From contig NZ_LT797710.1 in assembly GCF_900009135.1 (NCBI RefSeq), positions 544,913 through 608,912 on the forward strand: a stretch of DNA of 64,000 nt. The letters run 5' to 3'. The stretch is from Planktothrix sp. PCC 11201. Lineage in GTDB: Bacteria > Cyanobacteriota > Cyanobacteriia > Cyanobacteriales > Microcoleaceae. How positions within the stretch are numbered: the stretch's first letter is position 1; each line of letters opens with the position of its first letter. Below, in pieces: positions 25,815-35,427 of this stretch. Below the pieces are notes generated by a model. The model ran no database searches. It had not been told where the DNA came from and saw nothing but the letters and a program-made list of their open reading frames with translations. Position numbers and translations under genes: made by a program.

Positions 25815-25879
25815 ACTACAATTTTGGGATTATTGTATGATATCAATTAAAATTAACATGGTTTTAAGGATTTTGAATT

Positions 25880-26917
25880 ATGCTTCAATCTAAAAAATTA
25901 CCTCGTTTAGCGATAACATTAGGCGATCCGTCAGGGATAGGGCCAGAAGTAATATTAAAAGCTTTAGCTGATCCGATGTTACATCAAAAGTCTGATTTAA
26001 CTATAGTGGGAAGCGATCGCATTTTACAAGAAACCTATCAGCAATTACAAAATCAGGGATTTCAGGCAGCAAAACCTCATCAGTTACGGGTGATTCATTT
26101 AGATCCCGATCCAAGTTTACCCCCATTAGAAATCGGGATCGGAAATCGAACCAGTGGGGCGGTCAGTTTTCAATATTTAGATACAGCTATTACCCGAACT
26201 TTACAAGGAGAATTTGATGGGATAATCACCGGGCCAATTGCTAAAAATCTCTGGAATTTAGCAGGTCATAATTATCCCGGACAAACGGAATTTTTAGCAG
26301 AAAAAGCCCAGGTTAAAAGGTTTGGAATGCTATTTGTTGCCCGCTCTCCCTATACAGGCTGGACATTAAGAACCTTATTAGCTACAACCCATATTCCCCT
26401 ATCGCAAATTTCCCACACCTTAACCACGGAATTAATGAGCTTAAAATTAGAGTTATTGGTCGATTGTTTACGCCATGAATTCGGACTCGAAAATCCCAGA
26501 ATTGCCGTAGCCGGATTAAATCCCCATAGTGGGGAAAATGGAAACTTAGGAACAGAAGAAAAAGACTGGTTAATTCCCTGGTTAAATCAACAACGCGATC
26601 GCTATCCCTATATCCAATTAGACGGCCCCATTCCCCCTGATACAATGTGGGTTAAGCCCGGTCAAGCCTGGTTTAATTTAGGGAAAAATGCCCATGATGC
26701 GTACATCGCCTTGTATCATGATCAAGGGTTAATTCCAGTTAAATTAATGGCATTTGATCGGGCCGTTAATACTACAATTGGTTTACCCTTTATTAGAACT
26801 TCTCCCGATCATGGCACAGCCTTTGATATTGCGGGTAAAGGAATAGCCGATGGGTCGAGTATGAAAGCAGCTATTGATTTAGGCATAGAATTAGTCAATA
26901 ATCGTATTAACCCTTAA
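25880..26917 (+). CDS. pdxA: 4-hydroxythreonine-4-phosphate dehydrogenase
   Basis: A 345-residue enzyme of the DXP-dependent vitamin B6 pathway, oxidising 4-phosphohydroxy-L-threonine with NAD. It has the family start [15 protein letters not shown], a substrate segment [28 protein letters not shown] (first metal His region), the second His in [10 protein letters not shown], the third in [12 protein letters not shown], and the C-terminal [19 protein letters not shown]. Full length and no missing residues. Cytosolic homodimer in studied species. A transporter gene starts five bases downstream on the same strand, so the two are probably one operon, although a functional link is not obvious. Confidence 0.96.
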   Translation: MLQSKKLPRLAITLGDPSGIGPEVILKALADPMLHQKSDLTIVGSDRILQETYQQLQNQGFQAAKPHQLRVIHLDPDPSLPPLEIGIGNRTSGAVSFQYLDTAITRTLQGEFDGIITGPIAKNLWNLAGHNYPGQTEFLAEKAQVKRFGMLFVARSPYTGWTLRTLLATTHIPLSQISHTLTTELMSLKLELLVDCLRHEFGLENPRIAVAGLNPHSGENGNLGTEEKDWLIPWLNQQRDRYPYIQLDGPIPPDTMWVKPGQAWFNLGKNAHDAYIALYHDQGLIPVKLMAFDRAVNTTIGLPFIRTSPDHGTAFDIAGKGIADGSSMKAAIDLGIELVNNRINP

Positions 26918-26922
26918 TTCCG

Positions 26923-28122
26923 ATGGCAACCTCAACTTCTAAACCGTCTATTCTCTGGTTTCAGTTAATCGGATTATCCTTAGTTCAAGGCGCAATTAGC
27001 TTAACTTGGTTACTCTATCGATTATATGTACCCCAACTCTTAGCCGCTTTTGGATTTCCCGGGTTATTCCCAACTATTTTAGTAATTGAAAATGCGTTAG
27101 GGGTAATTATTGAACCGATAGCGGGGAATTTCTCTGACCGTCAACGGCGATGGCTAGGAACTCGTTTTCCCTTAATTAGTTTAGGAGTCATTTTAGCTTC
27201 AGGTTTATTTATTGCCATTCCCGCTTTTTATATTTTTGGTCAATCTCTTAATTCCTTACATTGGATATTCCCAATTCTATTAATTTTATGGGCCGTTGCC
27301 ATGGCAATTTTTAGAAGTCCAGTTACGGCTTTATTAGGTCAATATGCAACAGAAACAAAACTCCCCCAAGCCATGAGTTTTTTGATTTTTATGGGGGGTA
27401 TTGTCGGGGCAATTCGTCCTATTTCTAGTAAGTTTATTCTGAGTTTAGGATCGGGAGTTACCTTTACTATTGGGTCTTTAGTATTATTGGGTTCCGTGGG
27501 AGTTTTAAGATATTTTAATCCTGATTTAAGCGTTATTCCTCAGTCAGAAGAACCGACTCAAAAATTATATTTCAGAAACTTGGTTTTTATTGCGCTATTA
27601 GGGTTATTTGCAGCCTGGGGAACTCGATTAATTTTAGGAGAAGTTTTTCCGCAAGTGATAAAAAATTTAGGAGGGAATGTCAACTGGATCATGTTTAGTG
27701 GATTTATTCTCTTGGCATTTGCTTCTATTCCTGCGGGATTATTTGCTGTGAAAATTAGCAATCATAAGGCAACGTTAATTGGATTAATAACAACAGCTGC
27801 TTTATTATTATTCTCGTCCTTTATTACCAATAAACTCCTGATTATTTTGGTTGGCTTATTACTGATTGCCAGCTATAGTTTAATTGCTAATGGGATTATT
27901 CCGATTGCTTTTTCTCTGGTTCCATCCCATAAAGGCGGTTTAGGAATAGGAGTATATTTTGGGGCGTTTTCTTTGGCAATGAGCGGATATGATTTTATGG
28001 TAAAATATCTGGGAACTGTGAATCTAATGATCAGTTATCGCCTAGGAATGATAGCATTTTTAATCATAACTTTTTTGGTATTATTTTTGCCTCAATTAAC
28101 AATTCCCAAAATAACTAAATAA
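26923..28122 (+). CDS. major facilitator superfamily transporter
   Basis: A 399-residue inner-membrane protein with about 11-12 hydrophobic segments spread along its length. The first loop carries the MFS-like GNFSDRQRRWLGTRFPLI (compare the G-x-x-x-D-R-x-G-R-R motif), and the layout resembles the SLC45/sucrose-transporter-like or BCD-like branch of the superfamily. The substrate cannot be read from sequence. It begins five bases after pdxA, which suggests co-transcription; export or import of a vitamin B6-related compound is only a possibility. BCD-like members in cyanobacteria have been linked to tetrapyrrole carriers, an equally open alternative. Confidence 0.85.
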   Translation: MATSTSKPSILWFQLIGLSLVQGAISLTWLLYRLYVPQLLAAFGFPGLFPTILVIENALGVIIEPIAGNFSDRQRRWLGTRFPLISLGVILASGLFIAIPAFYIFGQSLNSLHWIFPILLILWAVAMAIFRSPVTALLGQYATETKLPQAMSFLIFMGGIVGAIRPISSKFILSLGSGVTFTIGSLVLLGSVGVLRYFNPDLSVIPQSEEPTQKLYFRNLVFIALLGLFAAWGTRLILGEVFPQVIKNLGGNVNWIMFSGFILLAFASIPAGLFAVKISNHKATLIGLITTAALLLFSSFITNKLLIILVGLLLIASYSLIANGIIPIAFSLVPSHKGGLGIGVYFGAFSLAMSGYDFMVKYLGTVNLMISYRLGMIAFLIITFLVLFLPQLTIPKITK

Positions 28123-28445
28123 AGATGATTTAGGACTTAGACATTTTCTCGCCCCTCAAAGGGCTGAAACCCCTACCACAAGTGGATGATATCCATTCAA
28201 GTTGAAATAATTTTCCTGTATAAGTTTGAAGCTATTGTTAACGCAATTTTTGTTTGAGTTCTGCTAAGGGCGTGATCGACTGTAATAGTAAGTTCGTTGA
28301 ACTTGGCTTGCTGTAATATATATAGATATAGCAAGAGGCAAGAGGGATTTTTAAGGGAAAGTCTGAATATCAGGGGCATGGATAAATTAAAATATCGTAA
28401 CAAGAAATAACTTAGAATTATTCTATCATCTATTAAGAGGGAAAA
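28123..28445. other. 323-base intergenic region with a vapC remnant
   Basis: Besides the vapC fragment described separately, it holds a short CCCTCAAAGGG hairpin (about 28153-28163) and the phrase TATAGATATAGCAAGAGG, which belongs to a family of short repeats also seen near 6095, 39197 and 62845. The Shine-Dalgarno AAGAGGG precedes the phytochrome gene. Confidence 0.5.
28266..28318 (-). pseudogene. remnant of a vapC-type PIN toxin gene
   Basis: The minus strand encodes ILQQAKFNELTITVDHALS, against ILHQAKFNELTITIAHGLR in the intact toxin at 7259-7660. The match covers about 18 codons and is also close at the DNA level. Neither the catalytic start nor the RDPFDR end is present, so it is a decayed fragment and not a gene. 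Confidence 0.75.
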
Positions 28446-31400
28446 ATGTGTGAAGTGAAACAAAACAAAACAATGATTTTTAATAATGACTTTGTTCAGA
28501 TTAACCCAGAATCGATTCATACCCAGGGTAGAATTCAACCTCATGGTTTGTTGTTGACCTTAGAAGAAGCCGACCTGAAGATTTTACAGGTTAGCCAAAA
28601 TGCCATGAAACTCTATGGTATTTCCACTACTGCTTTGATCAATCGACCCTTAAGCGATTTTTTAGACAAACAGCAACTTTTCCAAATTCAAGAATGTTTA
28701 ATTAGTAATAACTTTAATTATTATAATCCAATTCGGCTTATTTTTCATATTAAGAATAAAAAAATTATTTGTGATGGTATTTTACACCGACACCAGGGCA
28801 TCGTCATCTTAGAACTGGAGCCAACTCAAGATCAAAATGTAACCTTTATCAATTTTTATCATTTAGTCAGAGGCTCAGTTTGTAAAATTCAAAGTGCTAC
28901 TAACTTTAAGGATTTAACTCAATTTCTAGCCGAGGAAATCCGAAAAATCAGTGGATTTGACCGAGTAATGATCTATCAATTTGATCACGACAATCATGGA
29001 GTTGTGATTGCCGAGGATAAACGCCAGGATTTAGAAAGTTTTTTAGGACTACACTACCCCAGTCTGGATATTCCCGAAGCCTCCAGGGAAATCTATCGGC
29101 AAAATTGGTTGCGATTATTAGTAGATATTGCTCATCAACCCGTTGATATTGTTCCTTCCCTTCATCCAGTCACGCAAAAGCCCCTAGATTTAAGTTTTTC
29201 CGTTCTCCGTGCGGTTTCTCCCTGCCATTTACAATACCTCAAAAATATGGGAGTTCAAGCCACTCTCTGTGTTTCTTTGATTAAAAGAGAAAACCTTTGG
29301 GGTTTAATTGCGTGTCACCATTATTCTTCTCGTTATCTATCCTATACCATTCGTAAAGCCTGCGAATTTTTAGGACAGGTTATGGCGGTAGAATTACCCT
29401 ATAGAGAAATTAGTGAAGATTATGAATATTACCGTGAAATTCTTAAATTAGTTCGGAAAAATTTACTCAACGCGCCCGCTTTAGAAGCCTCTTTTATTCA
29501 AACTTTAGCTCAAGACCAAACGAATTTACTCAATCTTGTCAAAGCTCAAGGGGCGGTTATCCGATTTGGAGAAGATTTAATTTTAGTGGGTCAAACCCCG
29601 CCTTTAACCAAAGTTAAAAAACTGATGGCATGGTTATCTCAATATTGCCATCAAGAGATATTTTATACCGATTGTTTACCTAAACTTTATCCTGAAGCTG
29701 AATCTTATCATGATCTAATTAGTGGAATTATGGCTATTTCCTTGTCTCCTAATCAAAGCGAATATCATTTAATTTGGTTTAGACCGGAAGTGATTCAAAC
29801 AGTTGATTGGGCAGGAAATCCCCAGAATTCCACAGAAATCGAAACACCAGGAGAAATTAAATTAACCCCGCGGCGATCTTTTGAACTTTGGAAAGAAACC
29901 GTTAAATTAAAATCCCTGCCTTGGAAACCCGTTGAAATTGAAACCGCCCAAGAATTAAGAAATTCTTTAATGTTAGTCGCCTTACAATCAAGTGAACATC
30001 AGTTAAGACAAAGCCGAGAACTTGCCCAAGTGACCTTACAATCGATTGGCGATGCGGTAATTACCACTAACAGTCGTGGGGAAATTGAATCCCTTAATCC
30101 TGTTGCCGAAGAATTAACGGGTTGGTCATTAATTGAGGCCAAAGGTTTACCCTTAAATGATGTCTTCAAAATTCTTGATAGCCAAACTCATAATTTTAGT
30201 GCCAGTCCTGTGCAAAAAGTTTTAGAAGAAGGGTGTATTTTTGATTTTTCCGATAATGTTATTTTAAAAGCAAAAGATGGAAAAGAACGATCCATTGATA
30301 ATTCTGCCGCCCCGATTAGAAGTCGAGAGGGTGAAATTATTGGTGCGGTTTTAGTATTTAGAGATGTCACCCAAGAAAGAGAATTAACAAGGCGATTATC
30401 CTGGCAAGCCTGCCATGACGCGTTAACGGGATTAATTAATCGCAGTGAATTTGAAAAGCGGGTGACACAAACCTTACAAATGCTGTCCAAATCCTCGAAT
30501 CATCATGCTATTGGTTATTTGGATTTAGATCAATTCAAAATTATTAATGATACCTGTGGACATTTAGCCGGGGATGAATTATTACGACAATTGAGTTTTT
30601 TATTACAAAGTCAAGTTACAGAAAGAGACACCCTAGCCCGTTTAGGGGGAGACGAATTTGGCTTATTATTAAATAACTATTCTTTAGACGAAGCCTATCA
30701 GAAAGCTGTCCATTTGTGTGATATAGTCAAAGATTTTCGCTTTACCTGGGAAGAAAAAGTTTTTTCCATTGGAGTTAGTATTGGATTAGTCGAAATTAAT
30801 AATCAAACCTGCGATTTAGCCACAATTTTAAGTGCTGCGGATGCGGCTTGTTATGCGGCTAAAAATCAAGGTCGTAATCGGGTTCACTTGTATCAAGCTG
30901 ATGACCAGGATTTGATTCAACAACGTCGAGAAATTCGCTGGGCGGCTCAAATTCCCCAAGCTTTAGAAGAAGACCGTTTTTGTTTATATTATCAACCAAT
31001 TGTTGAGACTAATCCCACCTCAAAATCCCCTAAACATGGGGAAATTTTACTACGGTTAAGAGATACATCGGGTCAATTAGTGCCACCCATGGCATTTATT
31101 CCCGCCGCCGAACGATATGATTTAATGAAAAGTATTGACCGTTGGGTGATTCGTACGGTTTTTAGCCATTTAGAAAAACATTATCAGAGTTTAAATTTAA
31201 CCCCAAATTCCTCGAAAAGTCAAGATTTTTATGCGATTAACCTATCCGGTGCCAGTCTGAATGATAATCAATTTATTAAGTTTCTTTATCAACAGTTTGA
31301 ACTGTATAAAATTCCTCCCCAAATTATTTGTTTTGAAATTACAGAAACCCTAGCGATCGCCAACCTAAAAAAAGCTGTGCACCTAATTCAATCCTTTAAG

Positions 31401-31739
31401 GAGTTAGGTTGTTCCTTTGCTCTCGATGATTTTGGCAGTGGAATGTCTTCTTTTTCCTATTTAAAAACCCTTCCGATTGATTACTTAAAAATTGATGGGG
31501 GTTTTGTTAAAGAAATTCTAACTGACCCGGTTGCCCGGGAAATTGTTGAATCGATTCATCGGATTGGTCACGTTATGCAAATTAAAACCATTGCCGAATT
31601 TGTTGAAAATGATGCTATTTTTACAGAAATTAAAAATATTGGGATTGATTATGTTCAAGGCTATGGTATTGGTAAACCCCAGCCTTTTATTTTGCCAATG
31701 ATTAAAAATTCTGGACAGATCAGCCAGAATCGAGATTAA
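28446..31739 (+). CDS. phytochrome with PAS-GGDEF-EAL output (c-di-GMP signalling)
   Basis: A 1097-residue photoreceptor. The Cph1-like sensory part has a PAS domain from residue 25 (IHTQGRIQPHG), GAF with LHYPSLDIPEASREIYRQNW and the bilin-binding Cys260 in RAVSPCHLQYLKNMGV, and PHY with the tongue motif PRRSFELWKE. A PAS domain (about 525-640) leads to GGDEF (RLGGDEF, G734) and EAL domains. The inhibitory RxxD site before GGDEF is not intact (TERD). In the EAL domain the first motif reads EILLRL with Glu866 kept, and FEITET, DDFGSGMSSFSYLK and KIDGGFVK are present, so both cyclase and phosphodiesterase activities are possible. It should bind phycocyanobilin and control c-di-GMP by red/far-red light, affecting phototaxis or aggregation. 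It is monocistronic. Confidence 0.93.
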   Translation: MCEVKQNKTMIFNNDFVQINPESIHTQGRIQPHGLLLTLEEADLKILQVSQNAMKLYGISTTALINRPLSDFLDKQQLFQIQECLISNNFNYYNPIRLIFHIKNKKIICDGILHRHQGIVILELEPTQDQNVTFINFYHLVRGSVCKIQSATNFKDLTQFLAEEIRKISGFDRVMIYQFDHDNHGVVIAEDKRQDLESFLGLHYPSLDIPEASREIYRQNWLRLLVDIAHQPVDIVPSLHPVTQKPLDLSFSVLRAVSPCHLQYLKNMGVQATLCVSLIKRENLWGLIACHHYSSRYLSYTIRKACEFLGQVMAVELPYREISEDYEYYREILKLVRKNLLNAPALEASFIQTLAQDQTNLLNLVKAQGAVIRFGEDLILVGQTPPLTKVKKLMAWLSQYCHQEIFYTDCLPKLYPEAESYHDLISGIMAISLSPNQSEYHLIWFRPEVIQTVDWAGNPQNSTEIETPGEIKLTPRRSFELWKETVKLKSLPWKPVEIETAQELRNSLMLVALQSSEHQLRQSRELAQVTLQSIGDAVITTNSRGEIESLNPVAEELTGWSLIEAKGLPLNDVFKILDSQTHNFSASPVQKVLEEGCIFDFSDNVILKAKDGKERSIDNSAAPIRSREGEIIGAVLVFRDVTQERELTRRLSWQACHDALTGLINRSEFEKRVTQTLQMLSKSSNHHAIGYLDLDQFKIINDTCGHLAGDELLRQLSFLLQSQVTERDTLARLGGDEFGLLLNNYSLDEAYQKAVHLCDIVKDFRFTWEEKVFSIGVSIGLVEINNQTCDLATILSAADAACYAAKNQGRNRVHLYQADDQDLIQQRREIRWAAQIPQALEEDRFCLYYQPIVETNPTSKSPKHGEILLRLRDTSGQLVPPMAFIPAAERYDLMKSIDRWVIRTVFSHLEKHYQSLNLTPNSSKSQDFYAINLSGASLNDNQFIKFLYQQFELYKIPPQIICFEITETLAIANLKKAVHLIQSFKELGCSFALDDFGSGMSSFSYLKTLPIDYLKIDGGFVKEILTDPVAREIVESIHRIGHVMQIKTIAEFVENDAIFTEIKNIGIDYVQGYGIGKPQPFILPMIKNSGQISQNRD

Positions 31740-31784
31740 AAATTGTTGGGTATTGAAACAATATGCCCATAGAAAGCGAGGATC

Positions 31785-32039
31785 TCAAAGTCGATAATTT
31801 AGATTAAGAGTAATGATAGAATCATCTTTAATTTGATAAATGAGTCGATGTTCTTGATCGATTCTTCGTGACCAAAGTCCCGACATATTAAATTTAAGCG
31901 CTTCGGGTTTACCGATTCCAGAAAAAGGCGATCGCTGAATATCTTTGATTAACTCATTAATCCGTTTTAAGATTTTTTGATCAGTTTTTTGCCAATAGAG
32001 ATAATCTTGCCAAGCATCTTCTAAAAATAGAATATTCAT
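31785..32039 (-). CDS. yoeB: YoeB-family mRNA interferase toxin, altered C terminus
   Basis: An 84-residue toxin, exactly the length of E. coli YoeB and alignable throughout: DAWQDYLYWQKTDQKILKRI, SPFSGIGKPEALK with Glu46, and LWSRRIDQEHRLIY with Arg65. YoeB cuts mRNA in the ribosomal A site. The normal RYHY ending, which supplies catalytic His83 and Tyr84, is NYRL here (Arg83, Leu84), so activity may be reduced or lost. It lies 12 bases after the yefM antitoxin gene in the same direction. It is a family member beyond doubt; whether it is active is not. Confidence 0.9.
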   Translation of the reverse strand: MNILFLEDAWQDYLYWQKTDQKILKRINELIKDIQRSPFSGIGKPEALKFNMSGLWSRRIDQEHRLIYQIKDDSIITLNLNYRL

Positions 32040-32051
32040 CCACTTTACACT

Positions 32052-32327
32052 TTACTCAACTTCTATTAAGTCATGCTTTTGATAGTTTTCTTGTTTCAAC
32101 TCTTGTAATGCTTTGGCAAGACGTTCAGCATTTTTAGGACTTTGGAGTAAATACAACGTTTCTTCTATGGCGTTATAGTCCTCCAGGGAAATAATTACCA
32201 CCGCAGGTTCTGACTCCCGAGTAATTATAATCGGTGCATGATCATCACAAACTTGGTTCATGACTGCGGTAAAGTTTTTCTGAAATTCGGTATCGGTGAT
32301 TGCATCCATAGCCCTAATTATTGTCAT
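32052..32327 (-). CDS. yefM: YefM/Phd-type antitoxin
   Basis: A 91-residue Phd/YefM protein. The DNA-binding N-terminal half reads DAITDTEFQKNFTAVMNQVC, DDHAPIIITRESEPAVVIIS and LEDYNAIEETLYLLQSP. The C-terminal half (KNAERLAKALQELKQENYQK) is the toxin-binding helix. It neutralises YoeB and with it represses the operon. Start could be ATG 32327 or ATG 32309 (MDAITDTE), the latter matching the usual family start. The pair is followed by the phytochrome gene end and preceded by the right end of a tnpB element, so insertion sequence activity has reached within 20 bases of its promoter. Confidence 0.92.
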   Translation of the reverse strand: MTIIRAMDAITDTEFQKNFTAVMNQVCDDHAPIIITRESEPAVVIISLEDYNAIEETLYLLQSPKNAERLAKALQELKQENYQKHDLIEVE

Positions 32328-32339
32328 GAATTAGATAGA

Positions 32340-32460
32340 TTGACATCCACCCCGCCGTAAAACGGGCGGGGATTCCATCTATTTCAACAAATCAAAGATT
32401 GACAACTGCTGAAATTCTGGACGGGTTGACGCTTCGCCGAGATGTGCTTTCTTTGCAGAA
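32340..32460 (-). ncRNA. probable omega RNA (reRNA) over the tnpB 3' end and right end
   Basis: In characterised TnpB systems the guide RNA scaffold covers the tnpB 3' end and the right-end hairpin, and the guide is the sequence just past the element. Here the GC-rich hairpin at 32350-32371 and the end of tnpB match that layout, which would place the guide just below about 32340, between the element and yefM. This is inferred by analogy. Confidence 0.4.
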
Positions 32461-33606
32461 AGACTGACCTTCTCTCCACGTCCGTTTAAAGTCTCCGTGC
32501 ATCCCTCCGGCGACTTTAATATTAATTGCAGCATTAACATCTCGATCATGAGAAGTTCCACAATTAAGACAAATCCACTCTCTAACATTTAACTCTTTTT
32601 TGCCACCGCGAAAACCACAGCAAGAGCAAATTTGAGAAGTGGGAATCCATCTATCAATTACTCGAAAATCCCGCCCGTACAGGGCTGACTTAGCCTCTAA
32701 CATAGTTCTAAAACTACGCCAACCTAAATCACTGATTGCACGGGATAGTTTTCGGTTTTTCATCATCCCTGATACATTCAAGTCTTCCAAGACTATTGTT
32801 TGATTCTCACGAATAATCTTAGTTGAAAATTTATGAAGGAAGTCGTTTCTAATATCAGAAATCTTAGCGTGAAGTTTAGCTAATTTCTTTCTAGCAACTT
32901 CCCTTCTTTTGCTACCTTTCTGTTTTCTTGACAAATTGCATTGTAATTTCCTTAAACGCTTTAATTGTTTCTTTAAAGGTTTGGGAGATTTAACTTTTTC
33001 ACCATTACTTAGTGTAGCAAAATTGGTGATCCCTAAATCAATTCCTACTGAGTTATTATTTTTAGGTAATTGCTGAGGATTAAACTCAACTACAAAGCTA
33101 ACAAAATACCTGTCAGCACTATCTTTGATTAGGGTAACACTAGAAGGTGTTGCGGGTAATTCTCTACTCCAGATTACTTTGATATCACCTATTTTAGCTA
33201 GGTGAATGTAACTAGAATCAGGATAGAGTTTGAAGCCGTTATCAGTGAACTTAGCAGACTGTTTAGACTTACGCTTCTTAAATTTAGGTGGCTTAACTTT
33301 CTTGCCTTTTCTTTGCCCTTTACAGGATTTAAAAAAGTTTGAATAAGCCTGTTCTAAATCCCTCAAAGACTGCTGTAAGGGAACAGAGGAAACTTCTGTT
33401 AACCATTGCTTTTCCTCGGTTTTCTTAAGTTCTGTCAGTCTTTTAGAGAGTTCACTGCTAGAAGGTTTTTTATTACCCGCACGGTGTTGCTCTTGACAGT
33501 AGGCTAAAGCATCATTAAACACTACACGACAACAACCAAACAATTGAGACATCAGCCTCTTTTGTTGGTTAGTTGGGTAGATTCTGTAACGATACCTGGC
33601 TTTCAT
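32392..33606 (-). CDS. tnpB: TnpB RNA-guided nuclease
   Basis: A 404-residue TnpB with all parts intact: the N-terminal WED/REC-like start (YRYRIYPTNQQKRLMSQLFG), RuvC motifs with Asp190 in VGIDLGITNFA, Glu274 in VLEDLNV and Asp356 in SHDRDVNAA, and a zinc finger formed by Cys327/Cys330 and Cys346/Cys349. This DED triad matches active nucleases that use the omega RNA to cut DNA and favour retention of IS200/IS605 elements. The C-terminal 40 residues are the family's usual disordered end. No frameshift or stop is present, so it may be active even though the transposase gene is missing. Confidence 0.95.
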   Translation of the reverse strand: MKARYRYRIYPTNQQKRLMSQLFGCCRVVFNDALAYCQEQHRAGNKKPSSSELSKRLTELKKTEEKQWLTEVSSVPLQQSLRDLEQAYSNFFKSCKGQRKGKKVKPPKFKKRKSKQSAKFTDNGFKLYPDSSYIHLAKIGDIKVIWSRELPATPSSVTLIKDSADRYFVSFVVEFNPQQLPKNNNSVGIDLGITNFATLSNGEKVKSPKPLKKQLKRLRKLQCNLSRKQKGSKRREVARKKLAKLHAKISDIRNDFLHKFSTKIIRENQTIVLEDLNVSGMMKNRKLSRAISDLGWRSFRTMLEAKSALYGRDFRVIDRWIPTSQICSCCGFRGGKKELNVREWICLNCGTSHDRDVNAAINIKVAGGMHGDFKRTWREGQSFCKESTSRRSVNPSRISAVVNL

Positions 33607-33660
33607 TGTTTTTGTTGCTTACGAGCACTTCTTTAGTATACTCTAAAATAGAATAAAAAG

Positions 33661-33677
33661 CCTAAGTAGAACTTAGG
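33661..33677. repeat. left-end hairpin of the tnpB element
   Basis: CCTAAGT-AGA-ACTTAGG, a perfect 7-bp stem with a 3-base loop, about 55 bases upstream of the tnpB start, as expected for the subterminal hairpin recognised by TnpA. Confidence 0.65.
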
Positions 33678-33809
33678 GGTTTTAAACCCATTTTTCTGAT
33701 AATTAGATTATAAAACCAGAATTAAGGATTTAGACAAATGACACAGACTTCAATCACAAATTTACTCTCCTTGAAATCCTCGTCATCTGTATAAATCCTT
33801 GATGTGATT

Positions 33810-34661
<852 letters not shown>

Positions 34662-34697
34662 TTATAATTAAAATGCAAAACTTGAATCGGATCAACT

Positions 34698-35015
34698 ATG
34701 GCCGTTAAACAAACCTTTAATAACTTTCAAGAACTGCTAACCCATTCTGAAGTTCCGGTGTTAGTAGATTTTTATGCAACTTGGTGTGGCCCTTGCCAAA
34801 TGATGACCCCGATTTTGGAAGAAGTTAATCAAGAAATGAATCAACAAATCCAAATTGTTAAAATTGATAGTGATAAATACCCGGAACTGGCATCTCAATA
34901 TAATATTATGGCTTTACCGACATTAATCTTATTTAAAAAGGGTCAACCCGTTGGGCGTCATGAAGGAGTGCTGCGATCGCCGGAACTGGTTAAATGGGTG
35001 TATGGTTTACTCTAA
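34698..35015 (+). CDS. thioredoxin
   Basis: A 105-residue thioredoxin with the WCGPC active site (Cys30, Cys33) in VLVDFYATWCGPCQMMTPIL, the buried Asp of VDFY and the cis-Pro in ALPTLILFKKG. The QMM after the active site and the N-terminal KQTFNNFQELL are closer to the cyanobacterial TrxQ/plant y-type group than to the m-type, so it probably serves as reductant for peroxiredoxins; the subgroup is a judgement by eye. It reduces protein disulfides in the cytosol. An inverted repeat CACAAAGACA (35026-35035) / TGTCTTTGTG (35059-35068) follows and can act as terminator. Confidence 0.93.
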   Translation: MAVKQTFNNFQELLTHSEVPVLVDFYATWCGPCQMMTPILEEVNQEMNQQIQIVKIDSDKYPELASQYNIMALPTLILFKKGQPVGRHEGVLRSPELVKWVYGLL

Positions 35016-35025
35016 TTTGATTAAC

Positions 35026-35068
35026 CACAAAGACACAAAGTCTTTCTTAATGTCTCCGTGTCTTTGTG
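35026..35068 (+). terminator. inverted repeat after the thioredoxin gene
   Basis: CACAAAGACA pairs perfectly over 10 bp with TGTCTTTGTG across a 23-base loop. It looks like the ACAAAGACACAAAG family of cyanobacterial repeats. Termination is inferred from position. Confidence 0.5.
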
Positions 35069-35135
35069 TTTCTAAAGCGATGGGGGATGGGAAGATAGAA
35101 TTATCGGGTATTGAAATAGTCCTATCCCCGGCTAA

Positions 35136-35348
35136 TTAATCAATCTGAATTGATTGGGGGCCACCAGAATTTCCATTATTATTGTTAGAGCCCGAGGAAC
35201 TCGATACCGTGGTTCCACCTTCTTTCTCCAGCCAAGTTTTAATGGGATCGTCATTCAGGTTTAATTTTAATAAACCTGAGACAAAGCCACCCAAAAAGGC
35301 AATGGGTTCACGGGTTAATTCTTGTAAAATAGGTTTGATCTCATCCAT
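35136..35348 (-). CDS. small conserved cyanobacterial protein
   Basis: A 70-residue protein. The first 42 residues (MDEIKPILQELTREPIAFLG, GFVSGLLKLNLNDDPIKTWL) form an amphipathic helix, a short Gly-rich hydrophobic turn and a second helix; the rest is a Ser/Asn/Gly-rich, probably disordered tail. This EIKPxLQELTREPxAFLGGFVSG pattern is one I associate with small conserved cyanobacterial proteins of unknown role. The GGFVSGLL segment could sit against a membrane. It is transcribed after the penicillin-binding protein gene, 80 bases away, probably on the same transcript. Confidence 0.75.
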   Translation of the reverse strand: MDEIKPILQELTREPIAFLGGFVSGLLKLNLNDDPIKTWLEKEGGTTVSSSSGSNNNNGNSGGPQSIQID

Positions 35349-35427
35349 AACGAATAAAGGTTCTCCTTAACTGGGCGATCGCAATAAATCCTCCTGAATT
35401 TTAGCGCGTTTAGAAGAATTTAGCCGT

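Larger units (their letters stand above)
32340..33680 (-). mobile_element. IS200/IS605-type element with tnpB only (IS1341-like)
   Basis: A tnpB gene flanked by the hairpins typical of this group. At the right end CCCCGCC (32350-32356) pairs with GGCGGGG (32365-32371). At the left end CCTAAGT (33661-33667) pairs with ACTTAGG (33671-33677). No tnpA is present, so the element cannot move without one supplied in trans. The edges are approximate, since the family makes no target duplication. Confidence 0.75.

Noticed and set aside
28197-28544. 115-codon minus-strand frame read as a gene
   Set aside because: Only the part near 28266-28318 resembles vapC; the rest overlaps the start of the phytochrome gene and has no start signals.
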